NCBI RefSeq assembly: GCF_000282495.1
Contig: NZ_AKJE01000114.1
Location: 27,333 to 91,332, forward strand
From: Pseudomonas sp. GM79
GTDB lineage: Bacteria > Pseudomonadota > Gammaproteobacteria > Pseudomonadales > Pseudomonadaceae
Direction: 5' to 3'
Length of the DNA stretch: 64,000 nucleotides
Positions 8,829-16,765 of the stretch are shown piece by piece. Position numbers and translations under genes: made by a program. The notes below the pieces were generated by a model that was not told the DNA's origin, searched no databases, and saw only the letters and a program-made list of their open reading frames with translations. Within the stretch, counting starts at the first letter, position 1; each line of letters starts with the position of its first letter.

Positions 8829-9779
8829 TTAGAGGGCGAAAGGCAGCGGTGTGTGGACCTTCTGCCGCTGCATCAGCCGCAACTGAAATTCCATCGGATC
8901 GTGAATCAACACGTCCTGCCCGGCGAAAGACTCCGCGGCGATCAACCGCGACAACCAGAACCGTACGCACGCCACGCGCAGCATGGTCGGCCATAGCTCG
9001 GCTTCAGCAGCGGTAAACGGTCGAAGCGCGGCATAAGCGCCCAGCAATGCCCGCGCCCGAGCGCCATCAAGCTGCCCTTGCTCGTCCGAACACCAATCGT
9101 TCAAGGCAATCGCCACGTCATAGAGCATCGGCCCCGAACACGCGTTATAGAAGTCGATCAACCCGGTCAGGTGCGTGCCTTCGAACATTGCGTTATCGCG
9201 GAACAGGTCGGCGTGGATGTTGGCCCGCGGCAGCGCCAGAATTTTCGTCTTCTGCTGTGTGATTTCATCCAGCGCCCGTTGCAGCAAATCGCTTTGCTCG
9301 GCATTCAGGTGCGAAAGCAACTGCGTGCCCTCTTCCAGCATCCAGTCCAGGCCGCGATCGGTTTTGCGTTTGATCATGTTGGCCTGGGTCGCCAGGTGCA
9401 GATGAGCCAGCAGCTCGCCGACCTGAGCGCAATGCTGCGCGTTGGCGTCCTTGATGTGCTTGCCCGCCAGACGGGGCTGCAACAGCGCAGGTTTACCGGC
9501 CAGTTCGCGCAACGCGACGCCGTCGGTGGTGCGCAGGGCATAAGGCACCGGCAGGTTGGCGTCGTGCAGCACGTCGAGCAGTTCGATGAAAAACGGCATC
9601 TCCTGCACCGGACCGCGCTCGACCAGGGTCAGGACAAACTCACCCTGCTCCAGGCTGATAAAGAAATTGGTGTTTTCGCTACCGGCGGCGATCCCCTGGA
9701 AATCAAGCAGGCGGCCAAGCCCGTAAGGGGCGAGAAAGGTTTCCAGCTCGGGCCGAGCCAGGGGGGTGAACACAGACAT
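8829..9779 (-). CDS. thrB: ThrB, homoserine kinase (APH-like type)
   Basis: Phosphorylates homoserine to O-phosphohomoserine in threonine synthesis, 316 aa. It belongs to the aminoglycoside-phosphotransferase-like kinases used by Pseudomonas rather than the GHMP kinase of E. coli. The catalytic loop is HADLFRDNAMF and the following metal-binding Asp is in GLIDFYNACSG. The N-terminal lobe carries the AGSENTNFFI nucleotide loop. It lies 59 bp downstream of the DUF2782 gene, in the same direction. Confidence 0.93.
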   Translation of the reverse strand: MSVFTPLARPELETFLAPYGLGRLLDFQGIAAGSENTNFFISLEQGEFVLTLVERGPVQEMPFFIELLDVLHDANLPVPYALRTTDGVALRELAGKPALLQPRLAGKHIKDANAQHCAQVGELLAHLHLATQANMIKRKTDRGLDWMLEEGTQLLSHLNAEQSDLLQRALDEITQQKTKILALPRANIHADLFRDNAMFEGTHLTGLIDFYNACSGPMLYDVAIALNDWCSDEQGQLDGARARALLGAYAALRPFTAAEAELWPTMLRVACVRFWLSRLIAAESFAGQDVLIHDPMEFQLRLMQRQKVHTPLPFAL

Positions 9780-9838
9780 GGTTAAAACTGCCAGTACGGG
9801 CGCCGCGACTGCCGGCGCCGATTTAAGTTAGGAGCGGT

Positions 9839-10126
9839 TTACCACTCGAATATTTTCCACGACGGAATCAGCATATCCGGCTGGTCCGAGCGGATGAAGT
9901 TACCGTCGGAGCCATCAGCGCGCACCAGGAAATACGGTTTGCCGACTTTCGGGGTCACCTTGATGGCATACAAAAAACCATTTTGCCGATACTCCTGAAT
10001 GGTTTTATCGCCTTCCGTGCGGATTGTTACATCCGGGTCTGCCGAGGGCGCATCGTCCGCCGCCATGACAGCCAATGGAGTGATTGCAAACAAGCCAGCC
10101 AGCAACAAGCGATTTAGTGTGCGCAT
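9839..10126 (-). CDS. DUF2782 family secreted protein
   Basis: Small protein of 95 aa with a Sec signal peptide ending AVMA, so the mature form is about 73 residues and periplasmic. It matches the DUF2782 family, which in Pseudomonas sits between thrB and polA. The core is TIQEYRQNGFLYAIKVTPKVGKPYFL. Function unknown. It is divergent from polA and may share a transcript with thrB. Confidence 0.8.
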   Translation of the reverse strand: MRTLNRLLLAGLFAITPLAVMAADDAPSADPDVTIRTEGDKTIQEYRQNGFLYAIKVTPKVGKPYFLVRADGSDGNFIRSDQPDMLIPSWKIFEW

Positions 10127-10200
10127 GATAACCTTGTCCCTTTGTCGTCAACGGTCCCGCTATTCTAGCGCCGGACCCGCCGAAAAGGTTGATCCTGCTC

Positions 10201-12969
10201 ATGAGCCAAGCCCCCCTCGTCCTGGTGGACGGTTCTTCTTATCTGTACCGCGCCTTTCACGCGCTGCCACCGCTGACTACGTCCAAAGGCCTGCCGACCG
10301 GTGCGGTCAAAGGCGTTTTGAACATGCTCAAGAGTCTGCGCAAGCAGTACCCGGACAGCCCGTTCGCCGTGGTATTCGACGCCAAGGGCGGGACGTTCCG
10401 CGACGCAATGTTCGCCGAATACAAGGCCAATCGCCCAAGCATGCCCGATGACATGCGGGTTCAGATCGAACCGTTGCACGCCAGCGTCAAGGCCTTGGGC
10501 TTTCCATTGCTGTGCGTGGACAACGTCGAAGCCGACGACGTGATTGGCACCCTGGCCCGCAGCAGCGCGGCTGCCGACCGTCCGGTGGTGATCTCCACCG
10601 GCGACAAGGACATGGCGCAACTGGTCGACGGGCACATTACCTTGGTCAATACGATGACCGGTAGCGCGCTGGACGTGGAAGGCGTGAAGGAGAAATTCGG
10701 CGTCGCTCCCGAGCAGATCATCGATTATCTGGCACTGATGGGCGATTCGTCCGACAACATCCCGGGCGTTCCGGGTATCGGTCCCAAGACCGCTTCCGGC
10801 CTGCTGGTCGGCGTGAATGGCGGCCTGACCGAGCTCTATGCACAGCTCGACATCGTCCCGACCCTGCCGATTCGCGGCGCCAAAACCTTGCCGGCCAAGC
10901 TCGAAGAGCATAAGGAGATGGCGTTCCTCTCCTATCAACTGGCAACCATCAAGATCGACGTGCCGCTGGACATCGGTCTCGATGACCTGCAAATGGGCCA
11001 GCCGGATCACGACAAACTCGCCGAGCTCTACACCCTGCTGGAATTCAAAAGCTGGTTCGAAGAGAACCAGCGTGACGCGAAGCGCTCGGGTCAGGAAATT
11101 GTCGAGGTCACCCAGGAACAGCCGGGCGCCGCCGAAGCGAAGTACGAAACCATCCTCGACCAAAAGCACTTCGAGGCCTGGCTGGACAAGCTCGACAAGG
11201 CGCCGTTGATTGCCTTCGTCACCGAAACCAACGGCAGCGATGCCCAACATGCACAACTGGTGGGCCTGTCGTTTTCCGTCGCGGCCAACGAAGCGGCCTA
11301 CATTCCGCTGACCCATTCCTACATGGGTGTGCCGGAGCAACTGGATCGCGACACTGTGCTGCTGGCGCTGAAGCCGCTGCTGGAAAACCCGAATAAGCTG
11401 AAAGTCGGCCAACACGCCAAGTTCGAAACCAATATCCTCGCCAACTGCGCCATCGGTGGCGATCAGAGCAACGGGATTATTGTTCAGGGCATTGCCTACG
11501 ACACCATGCTCGAGTCTTACGTCCTGGACTCGACGGCCACCCGCCACGACATGGACAGCCTGGCGCTCAAGTACCTGGGCCAAAGCAAGAGCGACATTCA
11601 AGGGATCGCGGGCAAAGGCGTCAAACAGCTGACTTTCGACCAGATATCTCTTGAGCTGGCAGGCCCCTATGCCGCCGAAGACGCTGACGTTACCTTCCGT
11701 CTGCACCTGGCATTGCAGGATAAACTGGCAGCAACGCCAAGCCTGGGCAAAGTGCTCAACGAGATTGAAATGCCGCTGATGCCGGTTCTGGCCCGAATCG
11801 AACGCCAGGGCGCGCTCGTGGATGCCAACCTGCTGGGCATCCAGAGTGTCGAACTGGGCGAGAAACTGGTCGCCCTTGAGCGCGAGGCCTTTGCCATTGC
11901 CGGTGAGGAATTCAACCTGGGCTCGCCAAAGCAACTGGGCGTGATCCTCTACGAAAAGCTCGGCTTGCCCGTACTCAGCAAAACCGCCAAGGGCCAGGCC
12001 TCGACCGCCGAAGCGGTGTTGGCCGAATTGGCCGAACAGGACTACCCGCTGCCCAAGGTGCTGATGCAATACCGCTCGCTGAGCAAGCTCAAAAGCACCT
12101 ATACCGACCGTTTGCCAGAGCAGATCAACACTCGCACCGGGCGCATTCATACGTCTTACCAGCAAGCCGTCGCCGCCACCGGACGTTTGTCGTCCATCGA
12201 CCCGAACCTGCAGAACATTCCGATTCGCACTGCCGAAGGTCGTCGGATTCGTCAGGCGTTCGTCGCGCCGAAAGGCTACAAGCTGCTGGCCGCGGACTAC
12301 TCGCAAATCGAACTGCGGATCATGGCGCATCTGGCCAAGGACGAAGGTTTGCTGCACGCCTTCCGCAACAACCTCGATGTACACCGGGCAACGGCCGCAG
12401 AGGTGTTTGGCGTCGAGCTGGACGCAGTCACCAACGATCAGCGTCGCAGCGCGAAAGCCATCAACTTCGGTTTGATCTACGGCATGAGCGCGTTTGGCCT
12501 GGCCAAGCAGATCGGCGTGGACCGTAAACAGTCCCAAGCCTACATCGACCGCTACTTCGCCCGTTATCCCGGCGTACTGGAATACATGGAGCGCACGCGC
12601 GCCCAGGCCGCCGAGCAAGGTTTCGTCGAAACCATCTTCGGCCGTCGTCTCTACCTGCCGGAAATCAACGCGAAAAACCAGGCTCTGCGCAAAGCTGCCG
12701 AGCGCACGGCAATCAATGCCCCAATGCAAGGCACCGCGGCGGACATTATCAAGAAAGCCATGGTAACGGTGGATAACTGGCTGACTTCGTCAGGCCTGGA
12801 CGCCAAAGTCATCTTGCAGGTACACGATGAATTGGTGCTTGAGGTACGTGAGGATCTGATCGATCAGGTGCGTGAGGACATTCGCATGCACATGAGCAGC
12901 GCCGCCCAACTGGATGTACCGCTTCTGGTCGAGGTAGGCGTAGGCAACAACTGGGATGAAGCGCACTGA
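10201..12969 (+). CDS. polA: PolA, DNA polymerase I (proofreading site looks degenerate)
   Basis: Repair and Okazaki-fragment polymerase, 922 aa, with three domains: 5'-3' exonuclease (about 1-300), 3'-5' exonuclease fold (about 325-510) and polymerase (about 530-922). Polymerase motifs are intact: A, DYSQIELRIMAH; B, RRSAKAINFGLIYG; C, VHDELV. In the proofreading domain the usual DTE is FVTET (Val340 where E. coli has Asp355, Glu342 kept). The second Asp is Glu409 (AKFETNIL; E. coli Asp424). The third site, YAAED with Tyr490 and Asp494, is kept. This suggests weak or absent 3'-5' exonuclease activity. The start is ATG at 10201, not an upstream in-frame codon. Confidence 0.95.
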   Translation: MSQAPLVLVDGSSYLYRAFHALPPLTTSKGLPTGAVKGVLNMLKSLRKQYPDSPFAVVFDAKGGTFRDAMFAEYKANRPSMPDDMRVQIEPLHASVKALGFPLLCVDNVEADDVIGTLARSSAAADRPVVISTGDKDMAQLVDGHITLVNTMTGSALDVEGVKEKFGVAPEQIIDYLALMGDSSDNIPGVPGIGPKTASGLLVGVNGGLTELYAQLDIVPTLPIRGAKTLPAKLEEHKEMAFLSYQLATIKIDVPLDIGLDDLQMGQPDHDKLAELYTLLEFKSWFEENQRDAKRSGQEIVEVTQEQPGAAEAKYETILDQKHFEAWLDKLDKAPLIAFVTETNGSDAQHAQLVGLSFSVAANEAAYIPLTHSYMGVPEQLDRDTVLLALKPLLENPNKLKVGQHAKFETNILANCAIGGDQSNGIIVQGIAYDTMLESYVLDSTATRHDMDSLALKYLGQSKSDIQGIAGKGVKQLTFDQISLELAGPYAAEDADVTFRLHLALQDKLAATPSLGKVLNEIEMPLMPVLARIERQGALVDANLLGIQSVELGEKLVALEREAFAIAGEEFNLGSPKQLGVILYEKLGLPVLSKTAKGQASTAEAVLAELAEQDYPLPKVLMQYRSLSKLKSTYTDRLPEQINTRTGRIHTSYQQAVAATGRLSSIDPNLQNIPIRTAEGRRIRQAFVAPKGYKLLAADYSQIELRIMAHLAKDEGLLHAFRNNLDVHRATAAEVFGVELDAVTNDQRRSAKAINFGLIYGMSAFGLAKQIGVDRKQSQAYIDRYFARYPGVLEYMERTRAQAAEQGFVETIFGRRLYLPEINAKNQALRKAAERTAINAPMQGTAADIIKKAMVTVDNWLTSSGLDAKVILQVHDELVLEVREDLIDQVREDIRMHMSSAAQLDVPLLVEVGVGNNWDEAH

Positions 12970-12986
12970 TCAGCCTGAACGACGCC

Positions 12987-13013
12987 TGTGCTGCGGCCTT
13001 ATGCCGCAGCACA
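12987..13013 (+). terminator. Hairpin after polA
   Basis: A perfect 11-bp stem (TGTGCTGCGGC and complement) with a 5-base loop lies 18 bases past the polA stop. There is no T-run after it, so it may be a weak or Rho-aided terminator or an mRNA-stabilising hairpin. Confidence 0.5.
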
Positions 13014-13079
13014 AAATAACGAAGGGCTATAGTGCGGAAAATGACATCGATTATTTCCAATGGTTTTTGAAAATAGTCT

Positions 13080-13107
13080 GAACTAAATCCGTGAACCGCC
13101 ACTCAGA
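13080..13107 (+). promoter_or_regulatory. AlgU (sigma-22)-type promoter of ersA
   Basis: GAACTA, a 17-base spacer and TCAGA match the extracytoplasmic AlgU/RpoE consensus GAACTT-N16/17-TCTnA with one mismatch in each box. The predicted start lies about seven bases downstream and the transcript length to the terminator fits ErsA. In P. aeruginosa ersA is known to be AlgU-dependent. Confidence 0.7.
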
Positions 13108-13113
13108 GATACT

Positions 13114-13244
13114 GAATGGCTGGTGAAGCCCTTCGATGCTCCTATGTTGTGTTAAGTGTTGGCAGATATCTGGACCCCGCCCTAGCGGTCCGGAACTTGA
13201 ACCCCGGAACTTCTCCCTCCCCATATGAAGTCCGGGGTTTTTTT
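13114..13244 (+). ncRNA. ersA: ErsA small RNA
   Basis: Envelope-stress small RNA, called by position and architecture. It lies between polA and engB, where E. coli has Spot 42 and Pseudomonas has ErsA. It has an AlgU-type promoter and ends in a strong Rho-independent terminator. The predicted length of about 131 nt agrees with the 132 nt I recall for P. aeruginosa ErsA. A pyrimidine-rich CTCCCTCCCC lies in the terminator loop, the kind of segment ErsA uses to pair with target ribosome sites. Known P. aeruginosa targets include algC, oprD and amrZ. The exact 5' end is inferred. Confidence 0.8.
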
Positions 13245-13245
13245 T
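13201..13245 (+). terminator. Rho-independent terminator of ersA
   Basis: A 12-bp stem with one bulged A (ACCCCGGA-A-CTTC pairing with GAAGTCCGGGGT) and a C/T-rich loop, followed by eight T. The AT-poor opposite side makes it directional. Confidence 0.9.
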
Positions 13246-13269
13246 GCCTGGCTTTTCACCTGTAAAGCC

Positions 13270-13911
13270 TTACTCGGCAGCCTCGCTGCCCTTGTCCGCC
13301 AACTCCATCCAGCCCGCCAGTACAGTGTAGGCGTCTTCCAGCCCCATGCGTTTGGGTGCCGAAAACAGCTGGATAGTGATCGTATCGCCCCAGCCCTTGC
13401 GGATTTCCGACTGAACCTTGAGCAGCACGTTTTTCGCCGCACCGTAGGTCAGCTTGTCTGCCTTGGTCAGCAAAATATGCATCGGCATGCCGCTGGCGAC
13501 AGCCCAATCGAGCATCAGCAGGTCGAAATCGGTCATTGGATGACGGATGTCCATCATCAGAATCAAACCTTTCAAACTCTCGCGGCCGCCCAGATAGGCT
13601 TCGAGGTGACGCTGCCAGTGCATCTTCAACGGAATTGGTACTTTTGCGTAACCGTAACCCGGCAGGTCGACCAGACGGCGTTCATCGTCTAGCTTGAAGA
13701 AGTTCAACAGCTGCGTGCGACCCGGAGTTTTCGAGGTACGCGCCAGGCTGGCGTGTGTCAGGGTGTTCAATGCGCTGGACTTGCCGGCGTTGGAACGCCC
13801 GGCGAAGGCCACTTCAAAGCCTTCGTCGTCGGGGCATTGATCGACTTTGGCGGCGCTGAGCATGAAGGTGGACTGTTGGCACAGACCGAGGATGGGGTTC
13901 TTGAGTTGCAT
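13270..13911 (-). CDS. engB: EngB (YihA/YsxC), ribosome-assembly GTPase
   Basis: Essential GTPase for large ribosomal subunit assembly, 213 aa. G1 is GRSNAGKSS (residues 38-46), G3 DLPGYG and G4 TKAD. The family-typical SKTPGRTQLLNFF switch I stretch is present. The ATG before MQLKNPILGL gives the usual length; the open frame continues 55 codons further upstream but that part has no family features. It converges on ersA and diverges from the cytochrome gene. Confidence 0.95.
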   Translation of the reverse strand: MQLKNPILGLCQQSTFMLSAAKVDQCPDDEGFEVAFAGRSNAGKSSALNTLTHASLARTSKTPGRTQLLNFFKLDDERRLVDLPGYGYAKVPIPLKMHWQRHLEAYLGGRESLKGLILMMDIRHPMTDFDLLMLDWAVASGMPMHILLTKADKLTYGAAKNVLLKVQSEIRKGWGDTITIQLFSAPKRMGLEDAYTVLAGWMELADKGSEAAE

Positions 13912-14102
13912 GGGATTTCCGATGTGGGCGGCGCCGGGAATGGACGCGGCAAGCAGTGTCGTTTCCGTTTCAGTGACGCCAGTATATAATGCCGCAGATT
14001 TTGTGTGCGCTTTGTCCCAGCGTAGGATGAAGTTCACGAGAGCGATTAACCTTGATTGCGCATTAGAACGCAGCACGCTCTCAACCCTGAAAAGGTCGTT
14101 TT

Positions 14103-14393
14103 ATGACGAAATGGCTGCTAGCTGCCGGTGTCTTGATGCCGCTTTACAGCGCTCAGGCTACACAGGATCCGGAAGCTGTGTACAACCGTGTTTGTGGTGC
14201 CTGTCATTCCGGCCAACTACCCATGGCGCCCCGCAAGGGCGATCAGGAAGCTTGGACGCCGAGGTTGGCGAAAGGTATGGAGACGCTGGTGCAACACGTG
14301 ACCCAGGGTTTCAAGGCGATGCCGCCGCGTGGTTTGTGCATGGACTGCAGTGCCGAGGATTACCGAGCCATCATCCAGTGGATGAGCGAGTAA
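14103..14393 (+). CDS. Small c-type cytochrome (c5-like)
   Basis: Periplasmic mono-haem cytochrome, 96 aa, with a Sec signal peptide (about residues 1-19). The haem site is CGACH at residues 31-35. A likely axial Met lies in GFKAMPPRG, and an extra Cys pair (LCMDC) near the C terminus resembles class I c5 cytochromes. It lies 46 bp upstream of the c4 gene in the same direction, so the two are probably co-expressed as small electron carriers for terminal oxidases. Confidence 0.88.
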   Translation: MTKWLLAAGVLMPLYSAQATQDPEAVYNRVCGACHSGQLPMAPRKGDQEAWTPRLAKGMETLVQHVTQGFKAMPPRGLCMDCSAEDYRAIIQWMSE

Positions 14394-14439
14394 ACCCGGT
14401 CCATAACTCTTTAACCCTTAGCCGTAGTTGGATTAGCTG

Positions 14440-15051
14440 ATGAACAAATTGATCGTGAGTCTGCTGTTGACCGTGGGGATCTCCGGTATTGCCCATGCTG
14501 CAGGTGATGCGACTGCTGGTCAGGCGAAAGCCGCAGTATGTGGCGCCTGTCATGGCCCGGATGGCAATAGCATGGCGCCTAACTTTCCGAAACTGGCAGG
14601 TCAGGGCGAGCGTTATCTGAACAAGCAGCTGCACGACATCAAGTCCGGCAAACGCACGGTACTGGAAATGACCGGCCTGCTGACCAACCTGAGCGATCAG
14701 GACCTGGCTGATATCTCCGCCTACTTCGCCAGCCAGAAAGGCAGCGTTGGCGCCGCCGACCCGAAAGTCGTGGCTCGCGGTGAAGCACTGTTCCGTGGCG
14801 GTGATCTGGCCAAGGGCCTGCCAGCTTGCACTGGTTGCCACTCGCCTAACGGTACCGGTAACGCCGCTGCCGGCTTCCCGCATCTGGGCGGCCAGCATGC
14901 CCAGTACGTCGGCAAGCAACTGACCGACTTCAGAAAAGAAGAAGGTGGCCGCACCAACGACGGCGATACCAAACCGATGCAGAGCATCGCTAAAAAGCTG
15001 AGCGACGAAGATATCGCCGCAGTCTCCAGCTATATTCAAGGCTTGCACTGA
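14440..15051 (+). CDS. cc4: Cytochrome c4
   Basis: Di-haem cytochrome, 203 aa, with a signal peptide ending AHA. There are two haem motifs, CGACH (34-38) and CTGCH (130-134), one in each half of an internally duplicated protein. Likely axial Met residues are in VLEMTGL and TKPMQSI. Cytochrome c4 passes electrons to cbb3-type oxidases and to nitrite or peroxide reductases in Pseudomonas. Downstream are a long perfect palindrome and then a terminator, before dsbA. Confidence 0.95.
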   Translation: MNKLIVSLLLTVGISGIAHAAGDATAGQAKAAVCGACHGPDGNSMAPNFPKLAGQGERYLNKQLHDIKSGKRTVLEMTGLLTNLSDQDLADISAYFASQKGSVGAADPKVVARGEALFRGGDLAKGLPACTGCHSPNGTGNAAAGFPHLGGQHAQYVGKQLTDFRKEEGGRTNDGDTKPMQSIAKKLSDEDIAAVSSYIQGLH

Positions 15052-15066
15052 GATCGATCGAACAAG

Positions 15067-15096
15067 CGTTGCTAGAGATGTACATCTCTAGCAACG
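15067..15096. repeat. Perfect 30-bp palindrome downstream of cc4
   Basis: CGTTGCTAGAGATGT is followed at once by its exact complement, with no spacer. It lies 15 bp after the cc4 stop and has no T-run. It could extrude as a hairpin in RNA, or bind a symmetric protein dimer. Confidence 0.95.
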
Positions 15097-15128
15097 TTAA
15101 CACTCGATTAATCCGTCGATGCAAACAT

Positions 15129-15157
15129 AAAAAGGGTGGCTTTGGCTGCCCTTTTTT
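15129..15157 (+). terminator. Rho-independent terminator of the cytochrome operon
   Basis: AAAAAGGG pairs with CCCTTTTT around a short G/T-rich loop, with six T on the plus strand. It separates cc4 from dsbA. Confidence 0.7.
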
Positions 15158-15248
15158 GTGGCCGCTGCCGTTACACTACAAACTCAGCCCGCCAGGATCT
15201 GTCTGAAAACAGGTCGCGCGAGGCGTCCAATTTGTCCAGGAGTAAAGC

Positions 15249-15890
15249 ATGCGTAATCTGATCATCAGCGCCGCACTCGTCGCTGCCAGCCTGTTCGGCA
15301 TGACTGCCCAAGCCGCCGAAAAACCTGAAGCGCCCTATGTCGAACTGAGCAATCCGGTCCCGGTGGCCGCACCTGGCAAAATCGAAGTCGTGGAGCTGTT
15401 CTGGTACGGCTGCCCGCATTGCTATGCCTTCGAACCCGTCATTAACCCATGGGTTGAAAAACTGCCTTCCGACGTGAACTTCGTGCGCATTCCGGCCATG
15501 TTTGGCGGCCCTTGGGACGCACACGGCCAGATGTTCCTGACCCTTGAAGCCATGGGCGTCGAAAGCAAGGTTCACGCGGCAGTTTTCGAAGCGATTCAGA
15601 AAGAACACAAGAAACTGACCGACAAAGACGACATGGCGGACTTCCTGGCGACCCAAGGTGTAGACAAGGACAAGTTCCTGGCCACCTTCGACTCCTTCGC
15701 CATCAAGGGCCAAATCAACAAAGCCAAAGAGCTTGCAAAGAAATATGAAATCTCCGGCGTGCCTACCATGATCGTCAATGGCAAGTATCGCTTTGACATC
15801 GGCTCTGCCGGCGGTGCCGAACAAGCGCTGAAACTGGCCGACCAACTGGTTGCCAAAGAGCGAGCGGCAACCAAGGCCGTCGCCAACTAA
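15249..15890 (+). CDS. dsbA: DsbA, periplasmic thiol:disulfide oxidase
   Basis: Introduces disulfide bonds into secreted proteins, 213 aa. A signal peptide ends at AQA. The thioredoxin-fold active site is CPHC at residues 55-58 and the cis-proline loop is GVPT (Pro172). The start follows AGGAG by seven bases. It is the first of a run of plus-strand genes; the CSS-EAL protein three genes further on belongs to a class whose periplasmic cysteines are DsbA clients. Confidence 0.96.
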   Translation: MRNLIISAALVAASLFGMTAQAAEKPEAPYVELSNPVPVAAPGKIEVVELFWYGCPHCYAFEPVINPWVEKLPSDVNFVRIPAMFGGPWDAHGQMFLTLEAMGVESKVHAAVFEAIQKEHKKLTDKDDMADFLATQGVDKDKFLATFDSFAIKGQINKAKELAKKYEISGVPTMIVNGKYRFDIGSAGGAEQALKLADQLVAKERAATKAVAN

Positions 15891-15904
15891 GCGCGGCACC
15901 TGCC

Positions 15905-16765
15905 ATGCGCCGCTGGGGAACTGAACGCATCGTTGGCCTGCATGATCCGCAGGTCAACGAGCATCACCTGGAATCAACGGGGTTGCCCGTGGACAGCCGT
16001 CTGCGTTTGCTCAGTTTCAATATCCAGGTTGGTATCAGTACCGAGCGCTATCGGCACTATCTGACCCGCGGCTGGCAGCATCTGCTGCCGCACACCGGGC
16101 GTGCCGACAACCTGCAAAAAATCGGTAATCTGCTGGGCGACTTCGATCTGGTCGCCTTGCAGGAAGCCGATGGCGGCAGCCTGCGATCAGGTTACGTCAA
16201 TCAGGTCGAACACCTGGCGCAGCTCGGCGCCTTCCCCTACTGGTATCAACAACTCAATCGCAACCTCGGTCATCTCGGTCAGCACAGCAATGGTGTACTC
16301 AGCCGCCTGCGCCCGTGGGCGATTGAAGATCATCCGCTGCCGGGGCCCAAGGGGCGCGGGGCCATTCTGGTGCGCTTCGGCGAAGGTCCGGAGGCACTCG
16401 TGGTGGTGATGATGCACCTGGCGCTGGGCGCTCGAGCCCGTAGCCTGCAACTGGCCTACATCCGCGAGCTGATTGGCGGTTATAAACACCAGGTGCTGAT
16501 GGGCGACATGAATACCCATGCCAGTGACTTGCTGCAAAACTCCCCGTTGCGTGATCTAGGCCTGCTCGCGCCGCAACTGGAAGCGACCTTTCCCAGCTGG
16601 CGCCCGCAGCGTTGCCTGGACCATATTCTGCTCAGCCCCACCCTGACCCTTGAAAAGGTCGAAGTGCTGGCACAGCCCATTTCCGATCACCTGCCGGTCG
16701 CGGTAGAGATTCGTCTGCCGGGTTCGCTCACGGCCGATGCATTGCCCGCGTTGAGTCCTGCCTGA
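15905..16765 (+). CDS. Endonuclease/exonuclease/phosphatase (EEP) family protein
   Basis: Predicted cytoplasmic metal-dependent phosphodiesterase of 286 aa. EEP motifs are present: LLSFNIQVG (Asn), LVALQEADGG (catalytic Glu), GDMNTHASDL (Asp, Asn) and the terminal ISDHLPV (Asp, His). There is no signal peptide. The substrate is unknown. It directly abuts dgcP: the TGA is followed at once by the dgcP ATG, and the pair is conserved in Pseudomonas. A link to nucleotide signalling is only a guess from this position. Confidence 0.88.
   Translation: MRRWGTERIVGLHDPQVNEHHLESTGLPVDSRLRLLSFNIQVGISTERYRHYLTRGWQHLLPHTGRADNLQKIGNLLGDFDLVALQEADGGSLRSGYVNQVEHLAQLGAFPYWYQQLNRNLGHLGQHSNGVLSRLRPWAIEDHPLPGPKGRGAILVRFGEGPEALVVVMMHLALGARARSLQLAYIRELIGGYKHQVLMGDMNTHASDLLQNSPLRDLGLLAPQLEATFPSWRPQRCLDHILLSPTLTLEKVEVLAQPISDHLPVAVEIRLPGSLTADALPALSPA

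Noticed and set aside
10165..12729. 854-codon open frame antisense to polA
   Set aside because: It mirrors polA codons exactly, has no family features or ribosome site, and long antisense frames are common in GC-rich Pseudomonas genes.
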